From Aplidium turbinatum (lineage: Eukaryota; Chordata; Ascidiacea; Aplousobranchia; Polyclinidae), in contig OU964921.1 of NCBI GenBank assembly GCA_918807975.1, positions 12,247,498-12,311,497 of the forward strand: a stretch of DNA of 64,000 nucleotides, read 5' to 3'. How positions within the stretch are numbered: the stretch's first letter is position 1; the number at the start of each line of letters is the position of its first letter. The notes beneath the pieces are model-generated. The model was given only the letters and a program-made list of their open reading frames with translations, was not told the DNA's origin and did no database searches. The position numbers and the translations under genes are program-made. Shown here piece after piece: positions 45,092-54,863 of this stretch.

Positions 45092-45571
45092 GTGGCAAGC
45101 TCGTGGTGGGGCAGACGAAGGAAACGCGAGCAGAATGGTATGTGCAATGAGACAAGGTTAGATTATTACAACAGATGCTGGAGAGTAGTTACAGGCGAGG
45201 CAATAACGAACGACTTAGAAAAAACGTTCGTTCACAATTGCTTGAGTCATGCCATGCGTGCAGCTAAAGTTATGGCAAAAAAACATTACAAACATAAACA
45301 ACACAGATTGACTGCAATGCATTGGATTTCGTTGTTATTTGCATGTACAACCCTGCGTGAACTGGACGAAATAATGGAAAGCATTATTTGGGTAACCAAT
45401 TGCGAACGAACGTCTTTTCAAGTGGACTATCATTTTAACAGACTGCATCAAGGCGTTAAACCTTACGAAACTAAATCAAAAGTAACAAATGAAATTGAAG
45501 AAACCGATGTAAACGACCTGACTGACAATTTTCATACCAGCACATGCGTGAGGATCAAAAACAAGAATTGA
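45092..45571 (+). CDS. transposase, middle part (CxxH region); N-terminal half missing
   Basis: The first ~15 codons come from the last array monomer (GTG at 45092, then ASSWWGRRRKREQN, a basic NLS-like run). The first ATG is at 45140. Homology-like sequence starts at about YYNRCWRVVTGE and continues through FVHNCLSHAMRAAKVMAKKH (Cys50, His53 counted from 45092) and LLFACTTLRELDEIM. This resembles the helical Cys/His insertion between the second Asp and the final Glu of MULE/KDZ-type transposases. The two Asp motifs that should precede it are absent; the array starts where they should be. The frame ends at 45571, overlapping the next by 28 bases in another frame. The family is recognised by pattern only. 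Confidence 0.6.
   Translation: MASSWWGRRRKREQNGMCNETRLDYYNRCWRVVTGEAITNDLEKTFVHNCLSHAMRAAKVMAKKHYKHKQHRLTAMHWISLLFACTTLRELDEIMESIIWVTNCERTSFQVDYHFNRLHQGVKPYETKSKVTNEIEETDVNDLTDNFHTSTCVRIKNKN
45138..45143 (+). promoter_or_regulatory. 5' splice-site-like motif at array/core junction
   Basis: ATG followed by GTATGT is a strong donor-like sequence. Array monomers read GTTTAA at the same place, a poor donor, so the good donor is special to the innermost monomer. With the acceptor at 45078-45089 it would define a 48-nt micro-exon of 16 codons. If used, it would splice out the start of the frame at 45092-45571, so it may also be chance. Confidence 0.3.
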
Positions 45572-47043
45572 AATCTCCATTTTACTTACGCTACCATAAC
45601 CGACTTGTCGCTTTTTTAGATTCTAATAACTTTTCGTATCACCTTAACCATTGCAATTCAAAGCTAAAGCACGAAAATGTTTATATGGACAAAACCTTTT
45701 GTTCCCAACTCATTCGAATTGTTTTAAGTCGAATTAGTACAACTTCGCAGCTAATTCTGGGAGGCTTATCCCGGCATTCGTCTCATCATCAATGCCCAAA
45801 TGATCAACTCTACTTTCGGTATTCCTCTTGGTTTAAAAATGTTATTTCTTCCGAATTAAGAAATATTTCTCAGGATAACTTAACTCAAGGAATCATTGAG
45901 CAGCATTTTTGGGATTTGAAACAAATTTATTTAAAAGGAAAGCGAGTTGTAAGTATCGATAATTTTGTGGAACAATATGAAAATGAAATCAGAACTAGTG
46001 AAAAAATATACTCTGCACATTATATACACCAAGGTTACAGAAAACCTCACATTTCTTCCCAAAACAAAAGCGACCAAACATTGAAAGATCAGTCAAACCA
46101 TTGCACTAGTCTGGTAGTTTCTAAATGTAGAAAACCAAAAAAACGTCGTTCATCTGGGTTTTACACTAACAATGAATCAAAAAAGCATATTCGATACGGC
46201 AATGTCATAAGTGACTCCATGTCCACATCGGCTGTTTATAAAAACACTGCTTTTGCAACCTCTATGTGTGATGACAAACGGATAAATGACTTTTGGACTG
46301 CCATAAAAAAAGATTTCGAGTACATGAAAGAATTTTCAACAAAGGTGTGGCACGGTTTGGCAATAAATCGTAACTGTTTATCTGATGCCGCTCTCGTAAT
46401 AGACAAAAACCACGAAGTGTCTTGGCTAGATTTACTTACGGCGTGTAATAACCCCTGTAGGAAAATCAAGAGCGAATTGGAAAAGCACTATACAAATCCA
46501 ACGGCCGTTGGTTGGCTAAGCAAACGTCTGGTAGACGCTTACATTTTGCTAAAAGTCAATGAACCGAGCAACATTAACGCCATAGGAGCTTTAGACTGCG
46601 ATTCCACAAGCAAGCTTCTTCAAGGAACACCCGTAAAGTCAATAAAATTTTTCAAAACGGCCATGATAGAAAACGAGGACAAACTGCGACCCGTCGTTCT
46701 TCTGCCTTTCTTGTGCAATGGTCATTTTCGTTTGTTACATTTTTCCATCCAAAAGGAGTTGTTACATTGCTATGATTCATTAAACAATGGCATGTCCAGT
46801 GATGTTTCAAAGTTCTTTCGTGACGGCGTAGATTGTTTATTAAATGTCTTGGTTGATTACGGGCTATGTAAGGACGATTGTGCCGTAGACACTAAACACA
46901 TCTTGATGCAACCAGACAACAATACTTGTGGAGTGGCCGTTTGCATGACAGCGGATATTCTTTGCAACAACAGCAATGAAAAGCTTAACCAAAGAAATTT
47001 GGATGTTGATTTTTTCACAACCTATCGACATTGGATTGGATGA
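45544..47043 (+). CDS. transposase C-terminal end fused to Ulp1/C48-type protease
   Basis: 499 codons from the ATG at 45544. Residues ~60-140 include LILGGLSRHSSHH and GIIEQHFWDLKQIYLKGKR, where Glu119 sits like the last catalytic acid of RNase-H transposases ahead of a basic helix. A low-complexity basic linker (KCRKPKKRRSSG) follows. Residues ~380-499 form a Ulp1/SENP-type cysteine protease: His394 in GHFRLLHF, Asp411 in YDSLN, Gln456 and Cys462 in QPDNNTCGVAVC, so the full catalytic set is present. Such proteases cut SUMO or other ubiquitin-like tags and are known companions of several transposases. The start belongs in sense to the preceding frame, and the end overlaps the USP frame by 13 bases. 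Confidence 0.8.
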   Translation: MREDQKQELKSPFYLRYHNRLVAFLDSNNFSYHLNHCNSKLKHENVYMDKTFCSQLIRIVLSRISTTSQLILGGLSRHSSHHQCPNDQLYFRYSSWFKNVISSELRNISQDNLTQGIIEQHFWDLKQIYLKGKRVVSIDNFVEQYENEIRTSEKIYSAHYIHQGYRKPHISSQNKSDQTLKDQSNHCTSLVVSKCRKPKKRRSSGFYTNNESKKHIRYGNVISDSMSTSAVYKNTAFATSMCDDKRINDFWTAIKKDFEYMKEFSTKVWHGLAINRNCLSDAALVIDKNHEVSWLDLLTACNNPCRKIKSELEKHYTNPTAVGWLSKRLVDAYILLKVNEPSNINAIGALDCDSTSKLLQGTPVKSIKFFKTAMIENEDKLRPVVLLPFLCNGHFRLLHFSIQKELLHCYDSLNNGMSSDVSKFFRDGVDCLLNVLVDYGLCKDDCAVDTKHILMQPDNNTCGVAVCMTADILCNNSNEKLNQRNLDVDFFTTYRHWIG

Positions 47044-47570
47044 TATATTACATCGTTACAAACGCTATCAAAGCTCATCCTGATTTAATGATTCTATCTG
47101 GAACTCCTAATAGCAATCTTCCTCCTGGCTTAGTAAATGTAGGTAACTCCTGTTGGTTGAACGTTGCATTGCAAGCGCTTAAATTTGTAATTATAACATG
47201 TGATGTGCCAATATCGTGGCTGGAAAACGACAAAGGTATTGCAAAACTAGACAGAAATTTATTTCTTATAATGCATAATCTTATTGTTAACAGAAACGTA
47301 GAAGAAAAACTACTTAAAAACACATTGAATGATATAAGAAGTAAATTTCCACTGGATTTGCAACATGACCCTGCCGAATTTTTTAGCGAATCGTCATTGC
47401 CATTGTTATTAGAGCGGTCTGATATAACATTGGCACTGGAATACGTCACGTATCACCAGTGTATTGAATGCGGTTCAAAAAGTGAGCTTCATAGAAATAA
47501 CGAAAAAGTATTATTTCTACCAATGTACCACTGGATTTCGGAAAATAATCTTTTATATCCTTATATCTAA
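47031..47570 (+). CDS. USP/C19 deubiquitinase, Cys-box half
   Basis: This frame carries the Cys box of ubiquitin-specific proteases: LPPGLVNVGNSCWLNVALQAL, with Cys41 as nucleophile (the family pattern is GLxNxGNTCYLN). LQHDPAEFF follows, matching the QQDAxEF block, and then HQCIECGSKSE, like the start of a zinc finger. The catalytic His half follows in the next frame. USPs remove ubiquitin from proteins. The ATG at 47031 overlaps the stop of the Ulp1 frame; the sequence upstream of the Cys box (IKAHPDLMILSG) may be a linker in one longer polyprotein. Cellular USPs are usually larger; this is a near-minimal domain. Confidence 0.8.
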   Translation: MDWMIYYIVTNAIKAHPDLMILSGTPNSNLPPGLVNVGNSCWLNVALQALKFVIITCDVPISWLENDKGIAKLDRNLFLIMHNLIVNRNVEEKLLKNTLNDIRSKFPLDLQHDPAEFFSESSLPLLLERSDITLALEYVTYHQCIECGSKSELHRNNEKVLFLPMYHWISENNLLYPYI

Positions 47571-47575
47571 AGAAC

Positions 47576-47965
47576 TTGCTCGTTGACAACGAAATGTCAC
47601 CATGTTGTAAATGTACAAGTGTGAACTGCACTACGAGTAAACAAATATTTAGTTTCCCCAAAGTTTTGGTTCTGTCTTTAGGTAGAAATACTGGTGTAAT
47701 CAAATCCAAAAGATGTGTCACAGTAGATGAAACTTTTACTCTTGAGGATGCAAATGGCGTTGAATGTAATTACAAATTCGTAAGTGCCATTGCACATTTT
47801 GGTGAAGGGAAGGAAAACGGCCATTACATTTGTTATTGTCTAGAAGGAGCCAATGTAGTTTGGGAATTTAATGACAAAAAAGTTCGATGTATTTCGTTCT
47901 GCGAAATGACAAAGGTAATACAGGATCGCGGATACTTGTTTTTCTACGTAAAAGCTAAAGACTGA
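47576..47965 (+). CDS. USP/C19 deubiquitinase, His-box half
   Basis: This frame continues the USP fold: CCKCTSVNCTTSKQ (second Cys pair), FPKVLVLSLGRNTG (the family's P..L...L strand), then the His box GKENGHYICYCLEGANVVWE with His83, and FNDKKV with Asn99/Asp100, completing the catalytic set. No ATG stands at 47576 (it is TTG). The frame connects to the previous one by a one-base shift near 47555-47570, where the bridging sequence reads LYLKNLLVDNE. That points to a recent frameshift or a base-calling error rather than a separate gene. It is the last coding part of the core. Confidence 0.8.
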   Translation: MLVDNEMSPCCKCTSVNCTTSKQIFSFPKVLVLSLGRNTGVIKSKRCVTVDETFTLEDANGVECNYKFVSAIAHFGEGKENGHYICYCLEGANVVWEFNDKKVRCISFCEMTKVIQDRGYLFFYVKAKD

Positions 47966-48071
47966 ATACAGCAAAAGAATCCGCAGCATCCTACTCGATT
48001 TGCTGAACAAATGTTTAGAAGTTTATGTTGTGCTCAGAGAATACAAATTATTCTTCATTAACTGATACCTA
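47966..48071. other. spacer after coding core
   Basis: About 100 bases of non-coding, AT-rich sequence between the USP stop and the SINE. No clear AATAAA signal is visible. Confidence 0.5.
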
Positions 48072-48299
48072 CTACATAGCCGAGTGGTGAGGTCGGCTGC
48101 ATAGCCGAGTGGTGAGAACTTGGAAAGGCAATCGAAAGAGCACCGGGTTCGACACCGTTCAAGAGCATGCGGGTGTGTCTTTGGCAGGACACTTAAAGGC
48201 ATGCCTGAAAGTGGACACGAAGATTGGCTTCATTGCTTTCGTGTCCACTTAATCCAAATCTTCAACCACCAGGTGTAAGTCTGGATACGACAAACAAAC
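48072..48299 (+). mobile_element. tRNA-derived SINE with doubled head
   Basis: Same family as the SINE at 3571-3770. It has two A boxes TAGCCGAGTGG, at 48077-48087 and 48102-48112, 25 bases apart, and one B box GGTTCGACACC at 48146-48156. The body shares GAGCATGCGG, GTGTCTTTGG and TCTTCAACCACCAGG with the other copy and ends GGATACGACAAACAAAC. It sits inside the giant transposon, between its coding core and right array. Confidence 0.85.
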
Positions 48300-48720
48300 C
48301 TAGTGATTTCTAAATCAAATCATTGTAGATGCTGTAATCTATTAAAACTTAAAAAAATACCCATTCGAAATGTATAGCCTATAATCGCTTTCTAGAGAAA
48401 TTTAAGTTTTCAAATTAGGATCTCTTCAATTTACACATCATTTTGTCAAATTCTGAAAAGTTCAATATTGATAAAGCATTAACTATTCTGTACAATTTTT
48501 TTGCACTACTCAAGATGTGCTGTATAAGCAGGTGTAATATGGCTACTGGCGACAGGTCCTGCGTTAACAAAAAACCTAACGACCGTATAAGGTTGCCTCA
48601 AAGGTGCGGTGGGAAAACCTTACAACAATACAGAACTTAATGAACAAATGTAACACAAGGAATTTATTTTTGTACAGGTCTTTTCCATTATTTTCTGCAA
48701 TTTCCAATTTTTCAACTATC
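48300..48720. other. unique spacer between SINE and right array
   Basis: AT-rich non-coding sequence of the giant element. I see no gene in it. Towards its right edge it grades into a degenerate array monomer. Confidence 0.5.
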
Positions 48721-51700
48721 TTTTATAAACGCTCAATTGAAGGCTTGCCAAAACGTCAAAATCATTATTTAATTTTAAATACGCAAGATATTTCCCCCAT
48801 TTTTAAATCATTCTGCTCGCGTTTCCTTCGTCTGCCCCACCACGAGTTTGCCACCCCTGGAAAGGAAATTTAATTCTGAACACGATTCAAAAATAAAATT
48901 CCGAAAAATATATCGGGAAAATATTTTTATAGACGCTTAATTGAAGGCGTGCATATACGTTAAAAACTCTATTTATTTTTAAATACGTAAGACATTTCCC
49001 CATTTTTAAACCATTCTGCTCGCGTTTCCTTCGTCTGCCCCACCACGAGCTTGCCACCCCTGGAAAGGAAATTTAATTCTGAACACGATTCAAAAATAAA
49101 ATTCCGAAAAATATATCGGGAAAATATTTTTATAGGCGCTTGATTGAAGGCGTCTATAAACGTTAAAATCTCTATTTTTAAATACGTAAGACATTTCCCC
49201 CATTTTTAAACCATTCTGCTCGCGTTTCCTTCGTCTGCCCCACCACGAGCTTGCCACCCCTGGAAAGGAAATTTAATTCTGAACACGATTCAAAAATAAA
49301 ATTCCGAAAAATATTTCGGGAAAATATTTTTATAGGCGCCTAATTGAAGGCGTTTATCAACGTTAAAATCTCTATTTATTTTTAAATACGTAAGACATTT
49401 CTTCCATTTTGAAACCATTCTGCTTGCGTTTCCTTCGTCTGCCCCACCACGAGCTTGCCACCCCTGGAAACGAAATTTAATTCTGAACACGATTCAAAAA
49501 TAAAATTCCAAAAAATATATCGGGAAAATATTTTTATAGACGGTCAATTGAAGGCGTCTATAAACGTTAAAATCTCTATTTATTTTTAAATACGTAAGAC
49601 ATTTCTTCCATTTTTAAACCATTCTGCTCGCGTTTCCTTCGTCTGCCCCACCACGAGCTTGCCACCCCTGGAAAGGAAATTTAATTCTGAACACGATTCA
49701 AAAATAAAATTCCGAAAAATATATCGGGAAAAAAATTTTTATAGACGCTTAATTGAAGGCGTGCATATACGTTAAAAACTCTATTTATTTTTAAATACGT
49801 AAGACATTTCCCCCATTTTTAAACCATTCTGCTCGCGTTTCCTTCGTTTGCCCCACCACGAGCTTGCCACCCCTGGAAAGGAAATTTAATTCTGAACACG
49901 ATTCAAAAATAAAATTCCGAAAAATATATCGGGAAAATATTTTTATTGGCGCTTGATTGAAGGCGTCTATAAACGTTAAAATCTCTATTTTTAAATACGT
50001 AAGACATTTCCCCCATTTTTAAACCATTCTGCTCGCGTTTCCTTCGTCTGCCCCACCACGAGCTTGCCACCCCTGGAAAGGAAATTTAATTCTGAACACG
50101 ATTCAAAAATAAAATTCCGAAAAATATTTCGGGAAAATATTTTTATAGGCGCCTAATTGAAGGCGTTTATCAACGTTAAAATCTCTATTTATTTTTAAAT
50201 ACGTAAGACATTTCCCCCATTTTTAAACCATTCTGCTCGCGTTTCCTTCGTCTGCCCCACCACGAGCTTGCCACCCCTGGAAAGGAAATTTAATTCTGAA
50301 CACGATTCAAAAATAAAATTCCGAAAAATATATCGGGAAAATATTTTTATAGGCGCCTAATTGAAGGCGTTTATCAACGTTAAAATCTCTATTTATTTTT
50401 AAATACGTAAGACATTTCTTCCATTTTTAAACCATTCTGCTCGCGTTTCCTTCGTCTGCCCCACCACGAGCTTGCCATCCCTGGAAAGGAAATTTAATTC
50501 TGAACACGATTCAAAAATAAAATTCCGAAAAATATTTCGGGAAAATATTTTTATAGACGGTCAATTGAAGGCGTCTATAAACGTTAAAATCTCTATTTAT
50601 TTTTAAATACGTAAGACATTTCTTCCATTTTTAAACCATTCTGCTCGCGTTTCCTTCGTCTGCCCCACCACGAGCTTGCCATCCCTGGAAAGGAAATTTA
50701 ATTCTGAACACGATTCAAAAATAAAATTCCGAAAAATATATCGGGAAAATATTTTTATAGGCGCTTGATTGAAGGCGTCTATAAACGTTAAAAACTCTAT
50801 TTATTTTTAAATACGTAAGACATTTCCCCCATTTTTAAACCATTCTGCTCGCGTTTCCTTCGTCTGCCCCACCACGAGCTTGCCATCCCTGGAAAGGAAA
50901 TTTAATTCTGAACACGATTCAAAAATAAAATTCCGAAAAATATTTCGGGAAAATATTTTTATAGGCGCCTAATTGAAGGCGTCTATAAACGTTAAAATCT
51001 CTATTTATTTTTAAATACGTAAGACATTTCTTCCATTTTTAAACCATTCTGCTCGCGTTTCCTTCGTCTGCCCCACCACGAGCTTGCCACCCCTGGAAAG
51101 GAAATTTAATTCTGAACACGATTCAAAAATAAAATTCCGAAAAATATATCGGGAAAATACTTTTATAGGCGCCTAATTGAAGGCGTCTATATACGTTAAA
51201 AACTCTATTTATTTTTAAATACATAAGACATTTACCCCAGTTTTAAACCTTTCTGCTCGCGTTTCCTTCGTCTGCCCCACCACGAGCTTGCCACCCCTGG
51301 AAAGGAAATTTAATTCTGAACACGATTCAAAAATAAAATTCCGAAAAATATATCGGGAAAATATTTTTATAGGCGCTTGATTGAAGGCGTCTATAAACGT
51401 TAAAATCTCTATTTATTTTTAAATACGTAAGACATTTCCCCCATTTTTAAACCATTCTGCTCGCGTTTCCTTCGTCTGTCCCACCACGAGCTTGCCATCC
51501 CTGGAAAGGAAATTTAATTCTGAACACGATTCAAAAATAAAATTCCGAAAAATATTTCGGGAAAATATTTTTATAGACGGTCAATTGAAGGCGTCCATAA
51601 ACGTTAAAATCTCTATTTATTTTTAAATACGTAAGACATTTCCCCCATTTTTAAACCATTCTGCTCGCGTTTCCTTCGTCTGCCCCACCACGAGCTTGCC

Positions 51701-54231
51701 ACCCCTGGAAAGGAAATTTAATTCTGAACACGATTCAAAAATAAAATTCCGAAAAATATATCGGGAAAATATTTTTATAGACGCTTAATTGAAGGCGTGC
51801 ATATACGTTAAAATCTCTATTTATTTTTAAATACGTAAGACATTTCCCCCATTTTTAAACCATTCTGCTCGCGTTTCCTTCGTCTGTCCCACCACGAGCT
51901 TGCCATCCCTGGAAAGGAAATTTAATTCTGAACACGATTCAAAAATAAAATTCCGAAAAATATTTCGGGAAAGTATTTTTATAGACGCCTAATAGAAGGC
52001 GTCTTTTAACGTTGAAATCTCTATTTGTTTTTAAATACGTAAGACATTTACCCCATTTTTAAACCATTCTGCTCGCGTTTTCTTCGTCTGCCCCACCACG
52101 AGCTTGCCACCCCTGGAAAGGAAATTTAATTCTGAACACGATTCAAAAATAAAATTCCGAAAAATATTTCGGGAAAACATTTTTATAGACGGTCAATTGA
52201 AGGCGTTTATCAACGTTAAAATCTCTATTTGTTTTTAAATACGCAAGACATTTCTTCCATTTTTAAACCATTCTGCTCGCGTTTCCTTCGTCTGTCCCAC
52301 CACGAGCTTGCCATCCCTGGAAAGGAAATTTAATTCTGAACACGATTCAAAAATAAAATTCCGAAAAATATATCGGGAAAATATTTTTATAGGCGCCTAA
52401 TTGAAGGCGTCTATAAACGTTAAAATCTCTATTTATTTTTAAATACGTAAGACAATTCCCCCATTTTTAAACCATTCTGCTCGCGTTTCCTTCGTCTGCC
52501 CCACCACGAGCTTGCCACCCCTGGAAAGGAAATTTAATTCTGAACACGATTCAAAAATAAAATTCCGAAAAATATATCGGGAAAATATTTTTATAGGCGC
52601 CTAATTGAAGGCGTCTATATACGTTAAAAACTCTATTTATTTTTAAATACGTAAGACATTTACCCCATTTTTAAACCATTCTGCTCGCGTTTCCTTCGTC
52701 TGTCCCACCACGAGCTTGCCATCCCTGGAAAGGAAATTTAGTTCTGAACACGATTCAAAAATAAAATTCCGAAAAATATATCGGGAAAATATTTTTATAG
52801 ACGGTCAATTGAAGGCGTCTATAAACGTTAAAATCTATATTTATTTTTAAATACGTAAGACATTTCCCCCATTTTTAAACCATTCTGCTCGCGTTTCCTT
52901 CGTCTGCCCCACCACGAGCTTGCCACCCCTGGAAAGGAAATTTAATTCTGAACACGATTCAAAAATAAAATTCCGAAAAATATATCGGGAAAATATTTTT
53001 ATAGACGCTTAATTGAAGGCGTGCATATACGTTAAAAACTCTATTTATTTTTAAATACGTAAGACATTTCTTCCATTTTTAAACCATTCTGCTCGCGTTT
53101 CCTTCGTCTGCCCCACCACGAGCTTGCCATCCCTGGAAAGCAAATTTAATTCTGAACACGATTCAAAAATAAAATTCCGAAAATTATTTCGGAAAAATAT
53201 TTTTATAGGCGCTTGATTGAAGGCGTCTATAAACGTTAAAATCTCTATTTATTTTTAAATACGTAAGACATTTCCCCCATTTTTAAACCATTCTGCTCGC
53301 GTTTCCTTCGTCTGCCCCACCACGAGCTTGCCATCCCTGGAAAGGAAATTTAATTCTGAACACGATTCAAAAATAAAATTCCGAAAAATATTTCGGGAAA
53401 ATATTTTTATAGACGCCTAATTGAAGGCGTCTATAAACGTTAAAATCTCTATTTATTTTTAAATACGTAAGACATTTCCCCCATTTTTAAACCTTTCTGC
53501 TCGCGTTTCCTTCGTCTGCCCCACCACGAGCTTGCCACCCCTGGAAAGGAAATTTAATTCTGAACACGATTCAAAAATAAAATTCCGAAAAATATATCGG
53601 AAAAATATTTTTATAGGCGCCTAATTGAAGGCGTCTATAAACGTTAAAAACTCTATTTATTTTTAAATACATAAGACATTTACCCCATTTTTAAACCATT
53701 CTGCTCGCGTTTCCTTCGTCTGTCCCACCACGAGCTTGCCATCCCTGGAAAGGAAATTTAATTCTGAACACGATTCAAAAATAAAATTCCGAAAAATATT
53801 TCGGGAAAACATTTTTATAGACGGTCAATTGAAGGCGTTTATCAACGTTAAAATCTCTATTTGTTTTTAAATACGCAAGACATTTCTTCCATTTTTAAAC
53901 CATTCTGCTCGCGTTTCCTTCGTCTGCCCCACCACGAGCTTGCCATCCCTGGAAAGGAAATTTAATTCTGAACACGATTCAAAAATAAAATTCCGAAAAA
54001 TATTTCGGGAAAATATTTTTATAGGCGCCTAATTGAAGGCGTCTATAAACGTTAAAATCTCTATTTATTTTTAAATACGTAAGACATTTCCCCCATTTTT
54101 AAACCATTCTGCTCGCGTTTCCTTCGTCTGCCCCACCACGAGCTTGCCACCCCTGGAAAGGAAATTTAATTCTGAACACGATTCAAAAATAAAATTCCGA
54201 AAAATATATCGGGAAAATATTTTTATAGGCG
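48721..54231 (-). repeat. right array, inner part (~27 monomers)
   Basis: The same ~204-bp monomer as the left array, in opposite orientation, so both arms point inward. The innermost copy (48721-48870) is the most diverged. Many copies read CTTGCCACCCC where the coding strand has GTG in place of ATG at the start of the ASSWWGRRRKR block. The run is interrupted at 54231 by an LTR element and resumes at 60252. Blocks at 52596 onward and 60252 onward match closely; after subtracting the insertion they are 1,632 bp apart, which is exactly eight 204-bp units. Confidence 0.97.
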
Positions 54232-54784
54232 TGTCGCGGTACTCCCCTCCATGGAACCCAAATGATAATGTGTTTTGTGCGTCACTGGGGAGACAGCTCG
54301 TAGTAGCACGTGATTGGTCCTCTTTTCCACAGTTCTGGAATGTGACGTTAGATTTAGTGAGAGCGCAGTGTTTGTTTCTTCGTTATGAGAGATGCGCTCC
54401 TCTCTTGTAAGAAGCCATTTTTATTTCTGAAACTTGAAAAAGAAAGTTAGTTCGTTTTGGACGTCTGCTTAACGGTCGCTTATTACAGTCAAGCACTGGA
54501 TATATGTTTAAATGCATAATCGATTTATTTCGGATCTTGTATCAAAGTAATGGTTATATATTGGAGATACAACCCTCAACCTTTGGATGTACAGTAACGT
54601 GGAATAAACTACTGGACGCAGTGAACAGTGAATACGGTAATAAGTAGGCTACGCAGTTATTGTTATACAGTTACACGGTCGCGTCGCCGAAGCGACTTCC
54701 ATCACAGTTGTTTCGTAGACCGTGTGATGCTTAGCAAAAGGCTAAGCTGGTGACCCCAACTCATCCATAAGAGGAAAGGCGACA
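54232..54784 (+). repeat. 5' LTR of CsRn1-like element
   Basis: A 553-bp direct repeat, nearly identical to 59699-60251, starting TGTCGCGGTACTCCCC and ending GGCGACA. Confidence 0.95.
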
Positions 54785-54785
54785 T

Positions 54786-54804
54786 TGGTGACCCCGACGT
54801 GATT
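54786..54804 (+). other. primer-binding site (tRNA-Trp)
   Basis: TGGTGACCCCGACGTGATT, one base after the 5' LTR, is the complement of the 3' end of eukaryotic tRNA-Trp including CCA. CsRn1-clade elements are known to use this primer. Confidence 0.88.
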
Positions 54805-54863
54805 GGATTTGGAACGTTGCAACAATTTTTTTATGTAACTTAACTTGGCCTAATTCAACCAAC

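Larger units (their letters stand above)
25291..45137 (+). repeat. left array, ~97 copies of a ~204-bp monomer
   Basis: Monomers are 200-205 bp (four bases of AAATAAAT are missing in the shorter ones) and mostly 95% or more alike. Each holds, in order, TATAAAAATATTTT, the hairpin CCGAAATATTTTTCGG (or CCGATATATTTTTCGG), the tract TTTCCTTTCCAG, a 48-base GC-richer block coding in one frame for ASSWWGRRRKREQN, an AT-rich stretch with ACGTATTTAAAAATAAATAG, and a variable hairpin around CGCCTTCAAT. Four variants of the last hairpin follow each other in a loose cycle. A block is repeated 9,760 bp apart (for example 28301 and 38061) and another 3,456 bp apart (33161 and 36617), nearly without change. 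Confidence 0.97.

Noticed and set aside
25291-45137. CRISPR array or centromeric satellite
   Set aside because: Repeats are directly adjacent without unique spacers, so not CRISPR. Terminal inverted repeats, a target duplication, the opposite-facing second array and a coding core argue against a plain host satellite.
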